From contig NZ_FOMI01000006.1 of the NCBI RefSeq assembly GCF_900112595.1, positions 171,010 through 235,009 of the forward strand: DNA of 64,000 bases, read 5' to 3'. Every line of letters starts with the position of its first letter. Positions within the stretch are counted from its first letter, which is position 1. This document shows, one piece after another, positions 1 to 8,301 of this stretch. The position numbers and the translations under genes were made by a program. Under the pieces are notes generated by a model. That model did no database searches. It had not been told where the DNA came from and saw only the letters and a list, made by a program, of their open reading frames with translations. This DNA comes from Algibacter pectinivorans. Lineage in GTDB: Bacteria > Bacteroidota > Bacteroidia > Flavobacteriales > Flavobacteriaceae.

Positions 1-1630
1 CAACAGAGAAGTTTGCAGCTTGATTACCAACTACTAAACCAGCAAAATCTTTTTCGGCTAAATCAATAGCCTTATTTAACCCTGCAAGAACATCGCCACC
101 AATAGTATTCATTTTAGATTGGAACTCGCAGTTTAAGATGCCATCTCCTAAATCTTCAATAACAACACCGGAATTCTTAAATACTTCGTTAGATTTTCTA
201 ATGTTATCTAAAATAATGAAACTGTCTTGTCCTGGAATTTTTTCTTGTGATTTCTTAGGAATATCGTAAGCATAACTCGCGCCTTCTTTTACGGTGTAAA
301 AAGAAGAATTTCCAGAAGCTAACATTTCGTTTACCCAAGCAGCAGGCTCTAAACCTTCAGCTTTCATAATTTCAATTCCTTTTTCAACGCCTATGGCATC
401 CCAAATTTGGAAAGGACCATGTTCCCATCCAAACCCCGCTTTCATAGCATCATCAATTTTATATAAATCGTTTGTTATTTCAGGAATTCTATTTGAAACA
501 TAAGCAAATAAGGCTGCAAAGCTTTTTCTGTAGAATTCACCAGCTTTATCTTTTCCTTTTACTAATACTTTAAATCGGTCAACAACCTTATCAATCGTTT
601 TCGTAAGTTCTAAAGTTGCAAATTTTGCACGTTTAGCAGAACGATATTCTAGTGTGTTTAAGTCAAGTGATAAAATTTCTTTTTTCCCGTCAGCAGATAC
701 TTGTTTTTTGTAAAAACCTTGACCTGTTTTACTTCCTAACCATTTGTTTTCCATCATTGTTTTGATGAAATCTGGTAATTTAAACAGCTCTAAACGTTCG
801 TCGTTAGGGCAGTTTTCTGCAATACCATTTGCTACGTGAACTAAAGTATCTAATCCAACAACATCTACCGTACGGAAGGTTGCCGATTTTGGACGACCAA
901 TTACTGGTCCCGATAATTTATCGACTTCTTCGATGGTTAAATCTAAATCCTTTACCGCATGGAATAAACTCTGAATGCTGAAAATACCAATTCTGTTACC
1001 AATAAATGCAGGTGTATCTTTGGCAACTACCGATGTTTTTCCAAGAAATTGCTCGCCATAACCATTCAAAAACTCTAATACAGAAGCATCTGTTTTTGGT
1101 CCAGGAATGATTTCGAATAATTTTAAGTAACGCGCTGGGTTAAAGAAGTGAGTACCGCAGAAATGTTTCTGGAAGTCTTCACTACGACCTTCGCTCATAA
1201 ATTTTATAGGAATACCAGAGGTGTTAGACGTAATTAAGGTTCCTGGTTTACGATATTTTTCTAAGTTTTCGAACACCATTTTTTTGATGTCTAGTCTTTC
1301 GACTACAACTTCCATAATCCAATCTACATCGCCCACTTTAGCAATGTCGTCTTCTAAATTACCGGTAGTAATTCTACTAGCGAAATCTTGATGATAAATT
1401 GGAGATGGTTTAGATTTTAACGATGCAGTAAGCGCATCATTAACCAATCTATTTCTAACTACCTTATCTTCTAAAGTTAAGCCTTTAGCTTTTTCTTTGT
1501 CGTTAAGTTCTCTTGGAACTATATCTAATAAAAGGACTTCTACACCAATATTAGCGAAATGACATGCAATGCCACTTCCCATAATTCCAGAGCCAATAAT
1601 GGCTATTTTTTTAATTCGTCGTTTGCTCAT
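1..1630 (-). CDS. 3-hydroxyacyl-CoA dehydrogenase / enoyl-CoA hydratase, FadB-like (C-terminus cut by window edge)
   Basis: Multifunctional beta-oxidation enzyme expected to hydrate enoyl-CoA and oxidise 3-hydroxyacyl-CoA with NAD. The gene reads from ATG at 1630 to the window edge, giving about 543 residues without a stop. Residues 13-20 are the Rossmann motif GSGIMGSG. They are followed by the dehydrogenase signature region SNTSGIPI and HFFNPARYLKLFEI, then the C-terminal dehydrogenase domain (IGNRIG, FRTVDVVGLD, WLGSKTGQGFY). The last visible residues (QSKMNTIGGDVLAGL, VVGNQAANFSV) look like the start of a crotonase domain, as in the roughly 800-residue Bacteroidota proteins, where the dehydrogenase precedes the hydratase (reverse of E. 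coli FadB order). It starts 7 bp after the MarR gene and is probably in its operon; a thiolase would be expected beyond the edge. Confidence 0.93.
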   Translation of the reverse strand, partial: MSKRRIKKIAIIGSGIMGSGIACHFANIGVEVLLLDIVPRELNDKEKAKGLTLEDKVVRNRLVNDALTASLKSKPSPIYHQDFASRITTGNLEDDIAKVGDVDWIMEVVVERLDIKKMVFENLEKYRKPGTLITSNTSGIPIKFMSEGRSEDFQKHFCGTHFFNPARYLKLFEIIPGPKTDASVLEFLNGYGEQFLGKTSVVAKDTPAFIGNRIGIFSIQSLFHAVKDLDLTIEEVDKLSGPVIGRPKSATFRTVDVVGLDTLVHVANGIAENCPNDERLELFKLPDFIKTMMENKWLGSKTGQGFYKKQVSADGKKEILSLDLNTLEYRSAKRAKFATLELTKTIDKVVDRFKVLVKGKDKAGEFYRKSFAALFAYVSNRIPEITNDLYKIDDAMKAGFGWEHGPFQIWDAIGVEKGIEIMKAEGLEPAAWVNEMLASGNSSFYTVKEGASYAYDIPKKSQEKIPGQDSFIILDNIRKSNEVFKNSGVVIEDLGDGILNCEFQSKMNTIGGDVLAGLNKAIDLAEKDFAGLVVGNQAANFSV

Positions 1631-1637
1631 TGTATTT

Positions 1638-2105
1638 TTAACTATCAGATTGATTGTATATTTTTTTATTACAAACCATGTCATTAATAACTTCGGCTAC
1701 TTCATAAAAATGTTTTAGCTTTTCTGGCGAAACATTGCTTTTTATAGCCTCGTTAAATATTAACACTTTTTCTTTTGAAGATTCTCTTTTTTCAATACCA
1801 AATTCGGTAAGAGAAATAATAACACCACGACCATCTTTAGGATTAGGTTTTCTGGTAATTAAGCCTTTTTTTTCCATGGTTTTTAAGGTTCTAGATAAAC
1901 TAGTTGCTTCCATTCCCATTTTAGGACCTAATGCGGTTGAAGGTGTGCCTTTTTCAGGATCAATACTTAATAAAGTAAAGCCTGTTGCCATAGTGCTTTC
2001 AAACTTTAAAGCTTCTTCATTATACATTTTTTGAACCGATAACCATGTGGTTCTTAGGATGTAATCTATGGTTTTGTCTTTCATATATTTAAATGGTAAG
2101 TTCAA
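1638..2105 (-). CDS. MarR family transcriptional regulator
   Basis: Winged-helix repressor of 155 residues, the usual MarR length. The recognition-helix region is GMEATSLSRTLKTMEKKGLI and the wing follows as RKPNPKDGRGVIISLT. It precedes the FadB-like gene with 7 bp between them, and an acyl-CoA ligase lies upstream on the same strand, so it probably controls fatty-acid degradation. MarR proteins bind palindromes as dimers, and a 28-bp perfect palindrome lies just upstream of its start codon, which suggests autorepression. An acyl-CoA or fatty-acid ligand is inferred from context only. Confidence 0.92.
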   Translation of the reverse strand: MNLPFKYMKDKTIDYILRTTWLSVQKMYNEEALKFESTMATGFTLLSIDPEKGTPSTALGPKMGMEATSLSRTLKTMEKKGLITRKPNPKDGRGVIISLTEFGIEKRESSKEKVLIFNEAIKSNVSPEKLKHFYEVAEVINDMVCNKKIYNQSDS

Positions 2106-2113
2106 ATATATAA

Positions 2114-2141
2114 AATTTTATTATGCATGCATAATAAAATT
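2114..2141. promoter_or_regulatory. 28-bp perfect palindrome, probable MarR operator
   Basis: Every base of 2114-2141 pairs with its mirror base about the centre 2127/2128. The core reads TTATGCATGCATAA. It ends 9 bp upstream of the marR start codon (2105), where a promoter or operator would sit. Length and symmetry fit a MarR dimer site. It is very A/T-rich outside the core and has no U-tract suggesting a terminator. Confidence 0.7.
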
Positions 2142-2197
2142 AATAAAAAATACTAATTTAATTTAGTACCAATAATTAAAACCTATTTTTAAATGGG

Positions 2198-3973
2198 TTA
2201 CGGTCTGTAAATCTTTTCTACTAATGTAGTATACATGGATTTTATTACATCTCGTTTCATTTTCATGGTAGGGGTAAGGTGTCCATCATCAATAGACCAA
2301 ACATCTGGTGTTAGCTCAAAGCGTTTAATTTGCTCCCATTTACCAAATTTTTGGTTACAGTTATTAACTTCTTCTTGAATTCTATCTTGCACAATTTTAG
2401 AATTAGCAATGGCGCTATTTGTTTTTTCGATAGACAGATGTTTATGATCGATCCAATCTTTTATAAAATCGAAATTTGGTTGAATTAATGCGGCTGGCAT
2501 TTTTTCGCCTTCGCCGATAACCATTATTTGTTCTATAAAACGCGATTGTTTTAAGTCGTTTTCTAATAGGGTTGGAATAATGTATTTACCACCAGATGTT
2601 TTGAACATTTCTTTTTTACGCCCTGTTATTTTAACAAAACCATCGGCGTCAACTTCTCCTTTATCGCCTGTATGGAAATAATCTCCCGTCATTACACTGG
2701 CTGTTTTTTCTGGGTCTTTGTAGTAACCCATCATAACATTTGGTCCTTTAATTAAAATTTCGCCATCTTCAGCAATTTTTACTTCTACACCATCAATAGG
2801 CATGCCCACGCAGCCTACTTTAAACATGTTGTCTTCGTAGCGACCTACTGAAACTACAGGAGAAGTTTCGGTAAGACCGTAACCTTCCATGACTTGCATA
2901 CCGGCAGCCGAAAATATTCTGGTTAATCGCGGTTGCAATGCAGCACTACCAGAAACCATAGTGTGTAGTTCTCCTCCAAGAGCTTCTCTCCATTTGCTAA
3001 AAATTAATTTATTAGCAATTTTTAATTTAAATTCGTACCAAGCACCGTTTTTACCATAAGGCTCCCAAATTTCACCTAAACCTACAGCCCAATAAAATAA
3101 TGCTTTTTTAATACCGGTTAATTCTTCGGCTTTAGCCATTATTTTGTCGTACACTTTTTCTAGTAGTCTTGGTACAACGCTCATCATATTAGGTTTAATC
3201 TCTTTAGCATTATCTCCAATTTTATCGATGGCTTCGGCGTAATATATAGACGTACCTGTGTATTGATATACATAAATTAAGACGCGCTCAAATACATGAC
3301 AAATAGGTAAAAAGCTTAAAACTTTATTGCTTTTACCGTTTTTAAAAGGCACTCTTGGGCTACTTGATAAAGCATTACTAGTTAGATTCCAATGCGAAAG
3401 CATTACGCCTTTTGGTTTTCCTGTTGTACCCGAAGTATAAATTATGGTGGCTAAATCTGTCGATTTTACGTCGTCTTTCCTAGCTTCAACTTCATTTTGG
3501 TTTGAGGTGTCTTTACCTAACTCTAATAATTCGGTGTAATGCTTACAGCCTTCAATTTGATCGAAAGAGTATACCTCTTTTAATAATGTATAGCCTTTAA
3601 CTTTGTTTACTTTTTCTAACACTTCGGTATCGGAAACAAAGCAGTATATAGATTCGCTATGGTTTAAGACATATTCGTAATCTTCTGCGCAAATAGTAGG
3701 ATAAATAGGAATGTTTTGAGCACCTATTTGTAATGACGCTATGTCAATAATATTCCACTCTGTTCTATTGGTTGTGGAAATTATAGCAATTTTATCATTT
3801 TTTTTAATACCAAGTTTTAATAACGCTCTGCTCATGGCATTTGCCTTATCAATATATTCTTGGGTTGACGTTTTAACCCATTCACCATTATACTTTGTTA
3901 CCAAAGCAGCATCATTAGGGTTGTTTTCCAATTGGTAATATGGAAAATCAAAAAGTCTAGTTATTTCTGTCAT
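2198..3973 (-). CDS. Long-chain fatty acid--CoA ligase (AMP-forming)
   Basis: Acyl-adenylate-forming enzyme that activates free fatty acids to acyl-CoA with ATP and CoA, feeding the neighbouring beta-oxidation genes. It has 591 residues, normal for bacterial ACSL-type ligases. The P-loop motif YTSGTTGKPKG is at about 179-189. The adenylate-binding motif GYGLTETSP lies mid-protein, followed by the hinge and A8 region (HTGDKGEVDADGFVKITGRK) and KTSGGKYI. No signal peptide or membrane segment is seen. It lies 92 bp upstream of the MarR gene on the same strand. Substrate chain length cannot be read from sequence. Confidence 0.95.
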   Translation of the reverse strand: MTEITRLFDFPYYQLENNPNDAALVTKYNGEWVKTSTQEYIDKANAMSRALLKLGIKKNDKIAIISTTNRTEWNIIDIASLQIGAQNIPIYPTICAEDYEYVLNHSESIYCFVSDTEVLEKVNKVKGYTLLKEVYSFDQIEGCKHYTELLELGKDTSNQNEVEARKDDVKSTDLATIIYTSGTTGKPKGVMLSHWNLTSNALSSSPRVPFKNGKSNKVLSFLPICHVFERVLIYVYQYTGTSIYYAEAIDKIGDNAKEIKPNMMSVVPRLLEKVYDKIMAKAEELTGIKKALFYWAVGLGEIWEPYGKNGAWYEFKLKIANKLIFSKWREALGGELHTMVSGSAALQPRLTRIFSAAGMQVMEGYGLTETSPVVSVGRYEDNMFKVGCVGMPIDGVEVKIAEDGEILIKGPNVMMGYYKDPEKTASVMTGDYFHTGDKGEVDADGFVKITGRKKEMFKTSGGKYIIPTLLENDLKQSRFIEQIMVIGEGEKMPAALIQPNFDFIKDWIDHKHLSIEKTNSAIANSKIVQDRIQEEVNNCNQKFGKWEQIKRFELTPDVWSIDDGHLTPTMKMKRDVIKSMYTTLVEKIYRP

Positions 3974-4390
3974 TTTTACTTGTTAAGTTTGGAGGATTGC
4001 AAAGTATGAAATAAATTGAGAATTTCAAATAATATAAAAAAAAGAGGGTCTTTTTGAAGATTACGTTTAATTTTCTGCTAATTTATAAAAAATTAATATT
4101 TTTAAAGTTAACATTATTATAAATACTGGTTTTATTGCAACCTTATTTTTAAGTGGCTTTAAGCCATGTTTTATTCTAAAATACATGCTCTTAAAAGTGA
4201 GACAACTATCTAATATTTAAAACATTATTAAGTTTAATGTTTTTCCTTTTGGGAAGTAGCGACTATTAAAGATTCTATGTTTTATTGGTCGTGCTTTTTT
4301 ATAAAACCTAACGCTTTTGTTGTATTTAATTGTTTGCTTGATTCTAGTTGTAGAGATATTAAAATACCATCAATAGAAAATACTAAAACA
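3974..4390. other. Intergenic region with no recognisable gene
   Basis: About 420 bp of A/T-rich sequence between the acyl-CoA ligase start and the purL terminator. I see no convincing small gene. An open frame at 4277-4510 runs through the terminator hairpin and into the antisense of purL, has no family resemblance, and is treated as noise. The last 40 bp before 3973 should carry the ligase promoter. Confidence 0.6.
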
Positions 4391-4428
4391 AAAAAAGGTA
4401 GTGATTTTAAAATCACTACCTTTTTTTT
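4391..4428. terminator. Rho-independent terminator after purL (bidirectional)
   Basis: Inverted repeat GGTAGTGATTTT / AAAATCACTACC at 4397-4420, flanked by A- and T-tracts on both sides, so it can act on either strand. It lies 38 bp beyond the purL stop. Confidence 0.85.
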
Positions 4429-4465
4429 ATCAATTCTGTGTCGCTATATTATGACAATACCGTAC

Positions 4466-7400
4466 TTATTTATTTTCAATCCAAAGACGCGCATTAACAA
4501 AAGCTTCTAGCCAAGGAGTTACCTCGTCTTTTCTGCCTTCTGGATAATTGGCCCAGTTCCATTGGAATGTTGAGCGCTCAATATGTGGCATGGTTACTAA
4601 ATGTCTGCCAGTTTTATCAGAAAGCATTGCCGTGTTAAAATCTGAGCCATTCGGGTTATTAGGATAGCCTTCATAACCATATTTAGCAACAATATTGTAT
4701 TGGTCTTCAGTATAGGGTAAGTTAAATTTTCCTTCGCCATGCGAAATCCAAACGCCTAAAGTAGTTCCTGCAAGCGTTGATAGCATTACAGAATTATTCT
4801 CTTGTATTTTAACTGAAGTAAACGAACTTTCGTGTTTATTAGAATCGTTATGAACCATTTTTCCATGAACCTCGTGTTCTGGATTAATTTCTTCTAACTC
4901 CATAAATAGCTGGCAACCATTACAAATCCCTACCGATAAGGTGTCTTCTCTTTTAAAGAAGTTTTTAATAGCCTTATTAGCTTTTTCGTTATATTTAATA
5001 GCGCCTGCCCATCCTTTTGCAGAACCTAAAACATCTGAGTTAGAAAACCCACCAACGGCACCTAAAAACTGAATATCCTCTAGGGTTTCGCGTCCAGAAA
5101 TTAAATCGGTCATGTGTACATCTTTAACATCAAAACCTGCTAAATACATAGCATTTGCCATTTCGCGCTCTGAGTTAGACCCTTTTTCACGAAGAATAGC
5201 TGCTTTTGGTCGCTTGCCTTTTAAAACAGGTAGTTTTCCTGTAAATTGTTTAGGGAATGTATATTCAAGCGGTTGTTTTTTATAATTATCAAAACGATCT
5301 TGAGCTAAACCGTTTGCGGTTTGTTTCTGGTCTAATAAGAAAGACGTTTTGTACCAAACATCTCTGTTATGAGTGATATCGAAACTGAAATTATCGTCGT
5401 TATTTTTAATGGTTAACGTGCCAGAGTTATTTACATGTCCTAGGTTGAAAAACTCAATGTTGTTTTCTGTAAGTATACTTTCAACTGAAGCATCAGCTTG
5501 TAAAACAAGTCCGGAGTTTTCAGCAAATAATACTTTTATAGAATCTTCTTCATTTAATTTAGTAAGGTCTAAATCTGCTCCTAAATTAACATCTGCAAAA
5601 CAAAGTTCTAATAACGTTGTAATTAATCCACCAGAAGCTACATCATGTCCTGCAGCAATTTTATCGCTAACAATTAACGATTGTAAGGTGTTAAATACCG
5701 TTTTAACATAAGCGGCATCTTTTACATTTGGCGCATCGTTACCAATAGTATTTAGGACTTGGTTAAATGAACTACCACCTAATTTAAAATTATCTTGAGA
5801 AATATTTATATAATATACATTTCCGCCGTTTTGTTTAAAAACAGGCTCGACAACTTTGGTAATATCATTACAGTTAGCACCAGCCGAAATAATAACGGTA
5901 CCAGGAGAAATTACATCGCCATCAGGGTATTTTTGCTTCATAGAAAGCGAATCTTTACCTGTTGGGACATTAATTCCTAAATCTATAGAAAACTCTGAAA
6001 CTGCTTTAACAGCTTCGTATAAACGAGCATCTTCACCTTCGTTTTTACAAGGCCACATCCAGTTAGCTGATAATGAAACCGATTTTAAACCATCCTTTAA
6101 TGGCGCCCAAACTATGTTTGTTAAAGCTTCGGTAATCGAGTTTCTGCTGCCTGCAACCGGATTAATTAATCCTGAAATAGGCGAGTGGCCAATAGAGGTT
6201 GCAACACCTTCTTTACCTTTAAAATCTAGAGCCATAACCCCAACGTTATTTAAAGGAATTTGTAATGGCCCAACGCATTGTTGTTTTGCTACTTTACCAC
6301 CAACACAACGGTCTACTTTGTTTGTTAACCAATCTTTACAGGCAACAGCTTCGAGCTGTAATACCTGCTCTAGATAGATTTGTAAATTTTTAGTTTTATA
6401 TCGTGGGTTTTTATAATGTCTAGAAACCGTTTTATCGGTCATAATGGTTTTAGGAGAACTTCCAAACATGTCTTCCATGGCTAAATCCATAGGTTTGTTG
6501 CCTTTGGTTTTAGATTGAAAGGTAAAACGGTTATCGCCTGTAACATCACCAACGGTATACATTGGCGAGCGCTCACGCTCTGCTATTTTGTTTAAAGTTT
6601 CTATATGTTTTTCTGAAATCACCAAGCCCATACGTTCTTGTGACTCGTTACCTATAATTTCCTTATCCGATAGGGTAGGGTCGCCAACAGGTAAAGCATC
6701 TAAATCTATTTTTCCGCCGGTATCTTCAACTAATTCCGATAGGCAATTTAAATGTCCACCAGCACCATGATCGTGAATAGAAACAATAAAGTTTTCATCG
6801 CTTTCTACCATACCACGAACGGCATTACCAGCTCGTTTTTGCATTTCTGGGTTAGAACGTTGTACCGCGTTTAGCTCGATACCAGATGCAAAAGCACCAG
6901 TATCTGCCGATGATACGGCTGCACCACCCATTCCAATTCTATAATTTTCGCCACCAAGAATTACGATTTTATCGCCTTCTTTAGGCGTGTCTTTTAAGGC
7001 TTGTTCTGCTTTACCGTAACCAATTCCTCCGGCTTGCATAATCACTTTATCGAAACCTAAGCGTCTTGCAGGAGCATCACTTGAAGAGGCATTTTCGTTA
7101 TGCTCGAAAGTTAAAACAGAACCTGTAATTAGGGGTTGTCCAAATTTGTTTCCAAAATCTGAAGCACCGTTTGATGCTTTTATTAAAATATCCATTGGGG
7201 TTTGGTATAACCATTTTCTGGCTTCAAACTTTTGTTCCCAAGGTCTGTTTTCTTCAAGTCTAGAATACGATGTCATGTAAACCGCTGTTCCTGCCAAAGG
7301 TAAAGAACCTTTACCACCAGCAAGTCTATCTCTAATTTCTCCGCCAGCACCAGTTGCAGCACCATTAAAAGGTTCAACCGTTGTAGGGAAGTTATGCGTT

Positions 7401-8140
7401 TCTGCTTTAAGTGAAATAACAGAATCGAAGGGTTTTGTAGTATAGTAATCTGGAACATCGGCACGCTTAGGTGCAAATTGCTCCACTTTAGGGCCTTTTA
7501 CAAAAGCCACATTATCTTTATACGCCGATACAATATCATTTGGGTGAGCTTCAGAGGTTTGTCGTATCATTTTAAAAAGCGATACAGGCTTTTCTTCACC
7601 ATCAATAACAAACGTTCCGTTAAAAATTTTATGACGACAATGCTCAGAATTCACCTGTGAAAAACCAAACACCTCAGAGTCTGTTAATGGCCTACCAATT
7701 TTCTTTGCAACACCATTTAAATAGTCTACTTCTTCATCGCTAAGCGATAAACCTTCTTGTTGGTTATATGCTGCAATATCTACAATATCAAGAATAGGCT
7801 CCGGTTTAATATCTATGGTAAATGATTCTTGGTTTAATCCATTAAATTTCTCAGAAATCATTGGGTCAAAATCAGAAAAATCTTTATCCGCAGCTTGAAA
7901 CTCTTCAATTCTAATAATATCAGATATTCCCATGTTTTGGGTGATCTCAACCGCATTAGTACTCCAAGGTGTTATCATGGCAGCACGAGGACCAACAAAA
8001 AAAGCATCTAAGGATGCTTGTTCTATTTTTGGCTGGTTGCCAAATAACCATTCCAATTTAGAAATGGTTTCTGTTGATAATTCTTTTGTTGTTTGAACAG
8101 CAAATACTTTACTGGTTATGTTTCCAAAGAAATGAATCAT
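4466..8140 (-). CDS. purL: Phosphoribosylformylglycinamidine synthase (single-chain PurL)
   Basis: Fourth step of purine synthesis: FGAR + glutamine + ATP gives FGAM. The protein is 1224 residues, the long single-chain form that fuses the PurS-like N-terminus, the AIR-synthase-type ATPase halves and a class I glutaminase. Visible marks are FGFSQVNSEHCRHKIFNG, ISLKAETHNFPTTVEPFNGA, HDHGAGGHLNCLSELVED and a C-terminal glutaminase with the nucleophile in GICNGCQLF (Cys1076) and MPHIERSTFQW near the end. It appears monocistronic, with its own promoter at 8174-8207 and a terminator at 4391-4428. Confidence 0.98.
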   Translation of the reverse strand: MIHFFGNITSKVFAVQTTKELSTETISKLEWLFGNQPKIEQASLDAFFVGPRAAMITPWSTNAVEITQNMGISDIIRIEEFQAADKDFSDFDPMISEKFNGLNQESFTIDIKPEPILDIVDIAAYNQQEGLSLSDEEVDYLNGVAKKIGRPLTDSEVFGFSQVNSEHCRHKIFNGTFVIDGEEKPVSLFKMIRQTSEAHPNDIVSAYKDNVAFVKGPKVEQFAPKRADVPDYYTTKPFDSVISLKAETHNFPTTVEPFNGAATGAGGEIRDRLAGGKGSLPLAGTAVYMTSYSRLEENRPWEQKFEARKWLYQTPMDILIKASNGASDFGNKFGQPLITGSVLTFEHNENASSSDAPARRLGFDKVIMQAGGIGYGKAEQALKDTPKEGDKIVILGGENYRIGMGGAAVSSADTGAFASGIELNAVQRSNPEMQKRAGNAVRGMVESDENFIVSIHDHGAGGHLNCLSELVEDTGGKIDLDALPVGDPTLSDKEIIGNESQERMGLVISEKHIETLNKIAERERSPMYTVGDVTGDNRFTFQSKTKGNKPMDLAMEDMFGSSPKTIMTDKTVSRHYKNPRYKTKNLQIYLEQVLQLEAVACKDWLTNKVDRCVGGKVAKQQCVGPLQIPLNNVGVMALDFKGKEGVATSIGHSPISGLINPVAGSRNSITEALTNIVWAPLKDGLKSVSLSANWMWPCKNEGEDARLYEAVKAVSEFSIDLGINVPTGKDSLSMKQKYPDGDVISPGTVIISAGANCNDITKVVEPVFKQNGGNVYYINISQDNFKLGGSSFNQVLNTIGNDAPNVKDAAYVKTVFNTLQSLIVSDKIAAGHDVASGGLITTLLELCFADVNLGADLDLTKLNEEDSIKVLFAENSGLVLQADASVESILTENNIEFFNLGHVNNSGTLTIKNNDDNFSFDITHNRDVWYKTSFLLDQKQTANGLAQDRFDNYKKQPLEYTFPKQFTGKLPVLKGKRPKAAILREKGSNSEREMANAMYLAGFDVKDVHMTDLISGRETLEDIQFLGAVGGFSNSDVLGSAKGWAGAIKYNEKANKAIKNFFKREDTLSVGICNGCQLFMELEEINPEHEVHGKMVHNDSNKHESSFTSVKIQENNSVMLSTLAGTTLGVWISHGEGKFNLPYTEDQYNIVAKYGYEGYPNNPNGSDFNTAMLSDKTGRHLVTMPHIERSTFQWNWANYPEGRKDEVTPWLEAFVNARLWIENK

Positions 8141-8173
8141 TATATATTGATTTGTATGTGTTTAAAGAAAGCG

Positions 8174-8207
8174 CAAATTTAGGTCTTTTAAATAGAATAT
8201 TTACAAA
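8174..8207 (-). promoter_or_regulatory. Bacteroidota-type promoter of purL
   Basis: On the minus strand, TTTG (8207-8204), 22 bp, then TAAATTTG (8181-8174), matching the TTTG / TAnnTTTG consensus. The predicted start near 8170 leaves a leader of about 30 nt. Confidence 0.65.
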
Positions 8208-8250
8208 AAAAGTAATTACAATATGAAGAGTTATCCACGCTTTATTAAAC

Positions 8251-8285
8251 AAAAAAAAAGACGACTCGCATAGAGTCGCCTTTTC
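8251..8285 (-). terminator. Rho-independent terminator of the endonuclease gene
   Basis: Minus-strand hairpin with stem GCGACTC / GAGTCGT and a short loop, followed by a run of U (the A-tract at 8251-8259). It lies 17 bp after the endonuclease stop. Confidence 0.8.
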
Positions 8286-8301
8286 TAAAATAAAATATGA
8301 T

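Noticed and set aside
4277-4510. 77-residue plus-strand frame downstream of purL
   Set aside because: It runs through the purL terminator hairpin and into the antisense of purL, and the protein resembles no family.
5856-6377. 173-residue frame antisense to purL
   Set aside because: It is a mirror of strongly coding purL sequence with no independent start context or family match.
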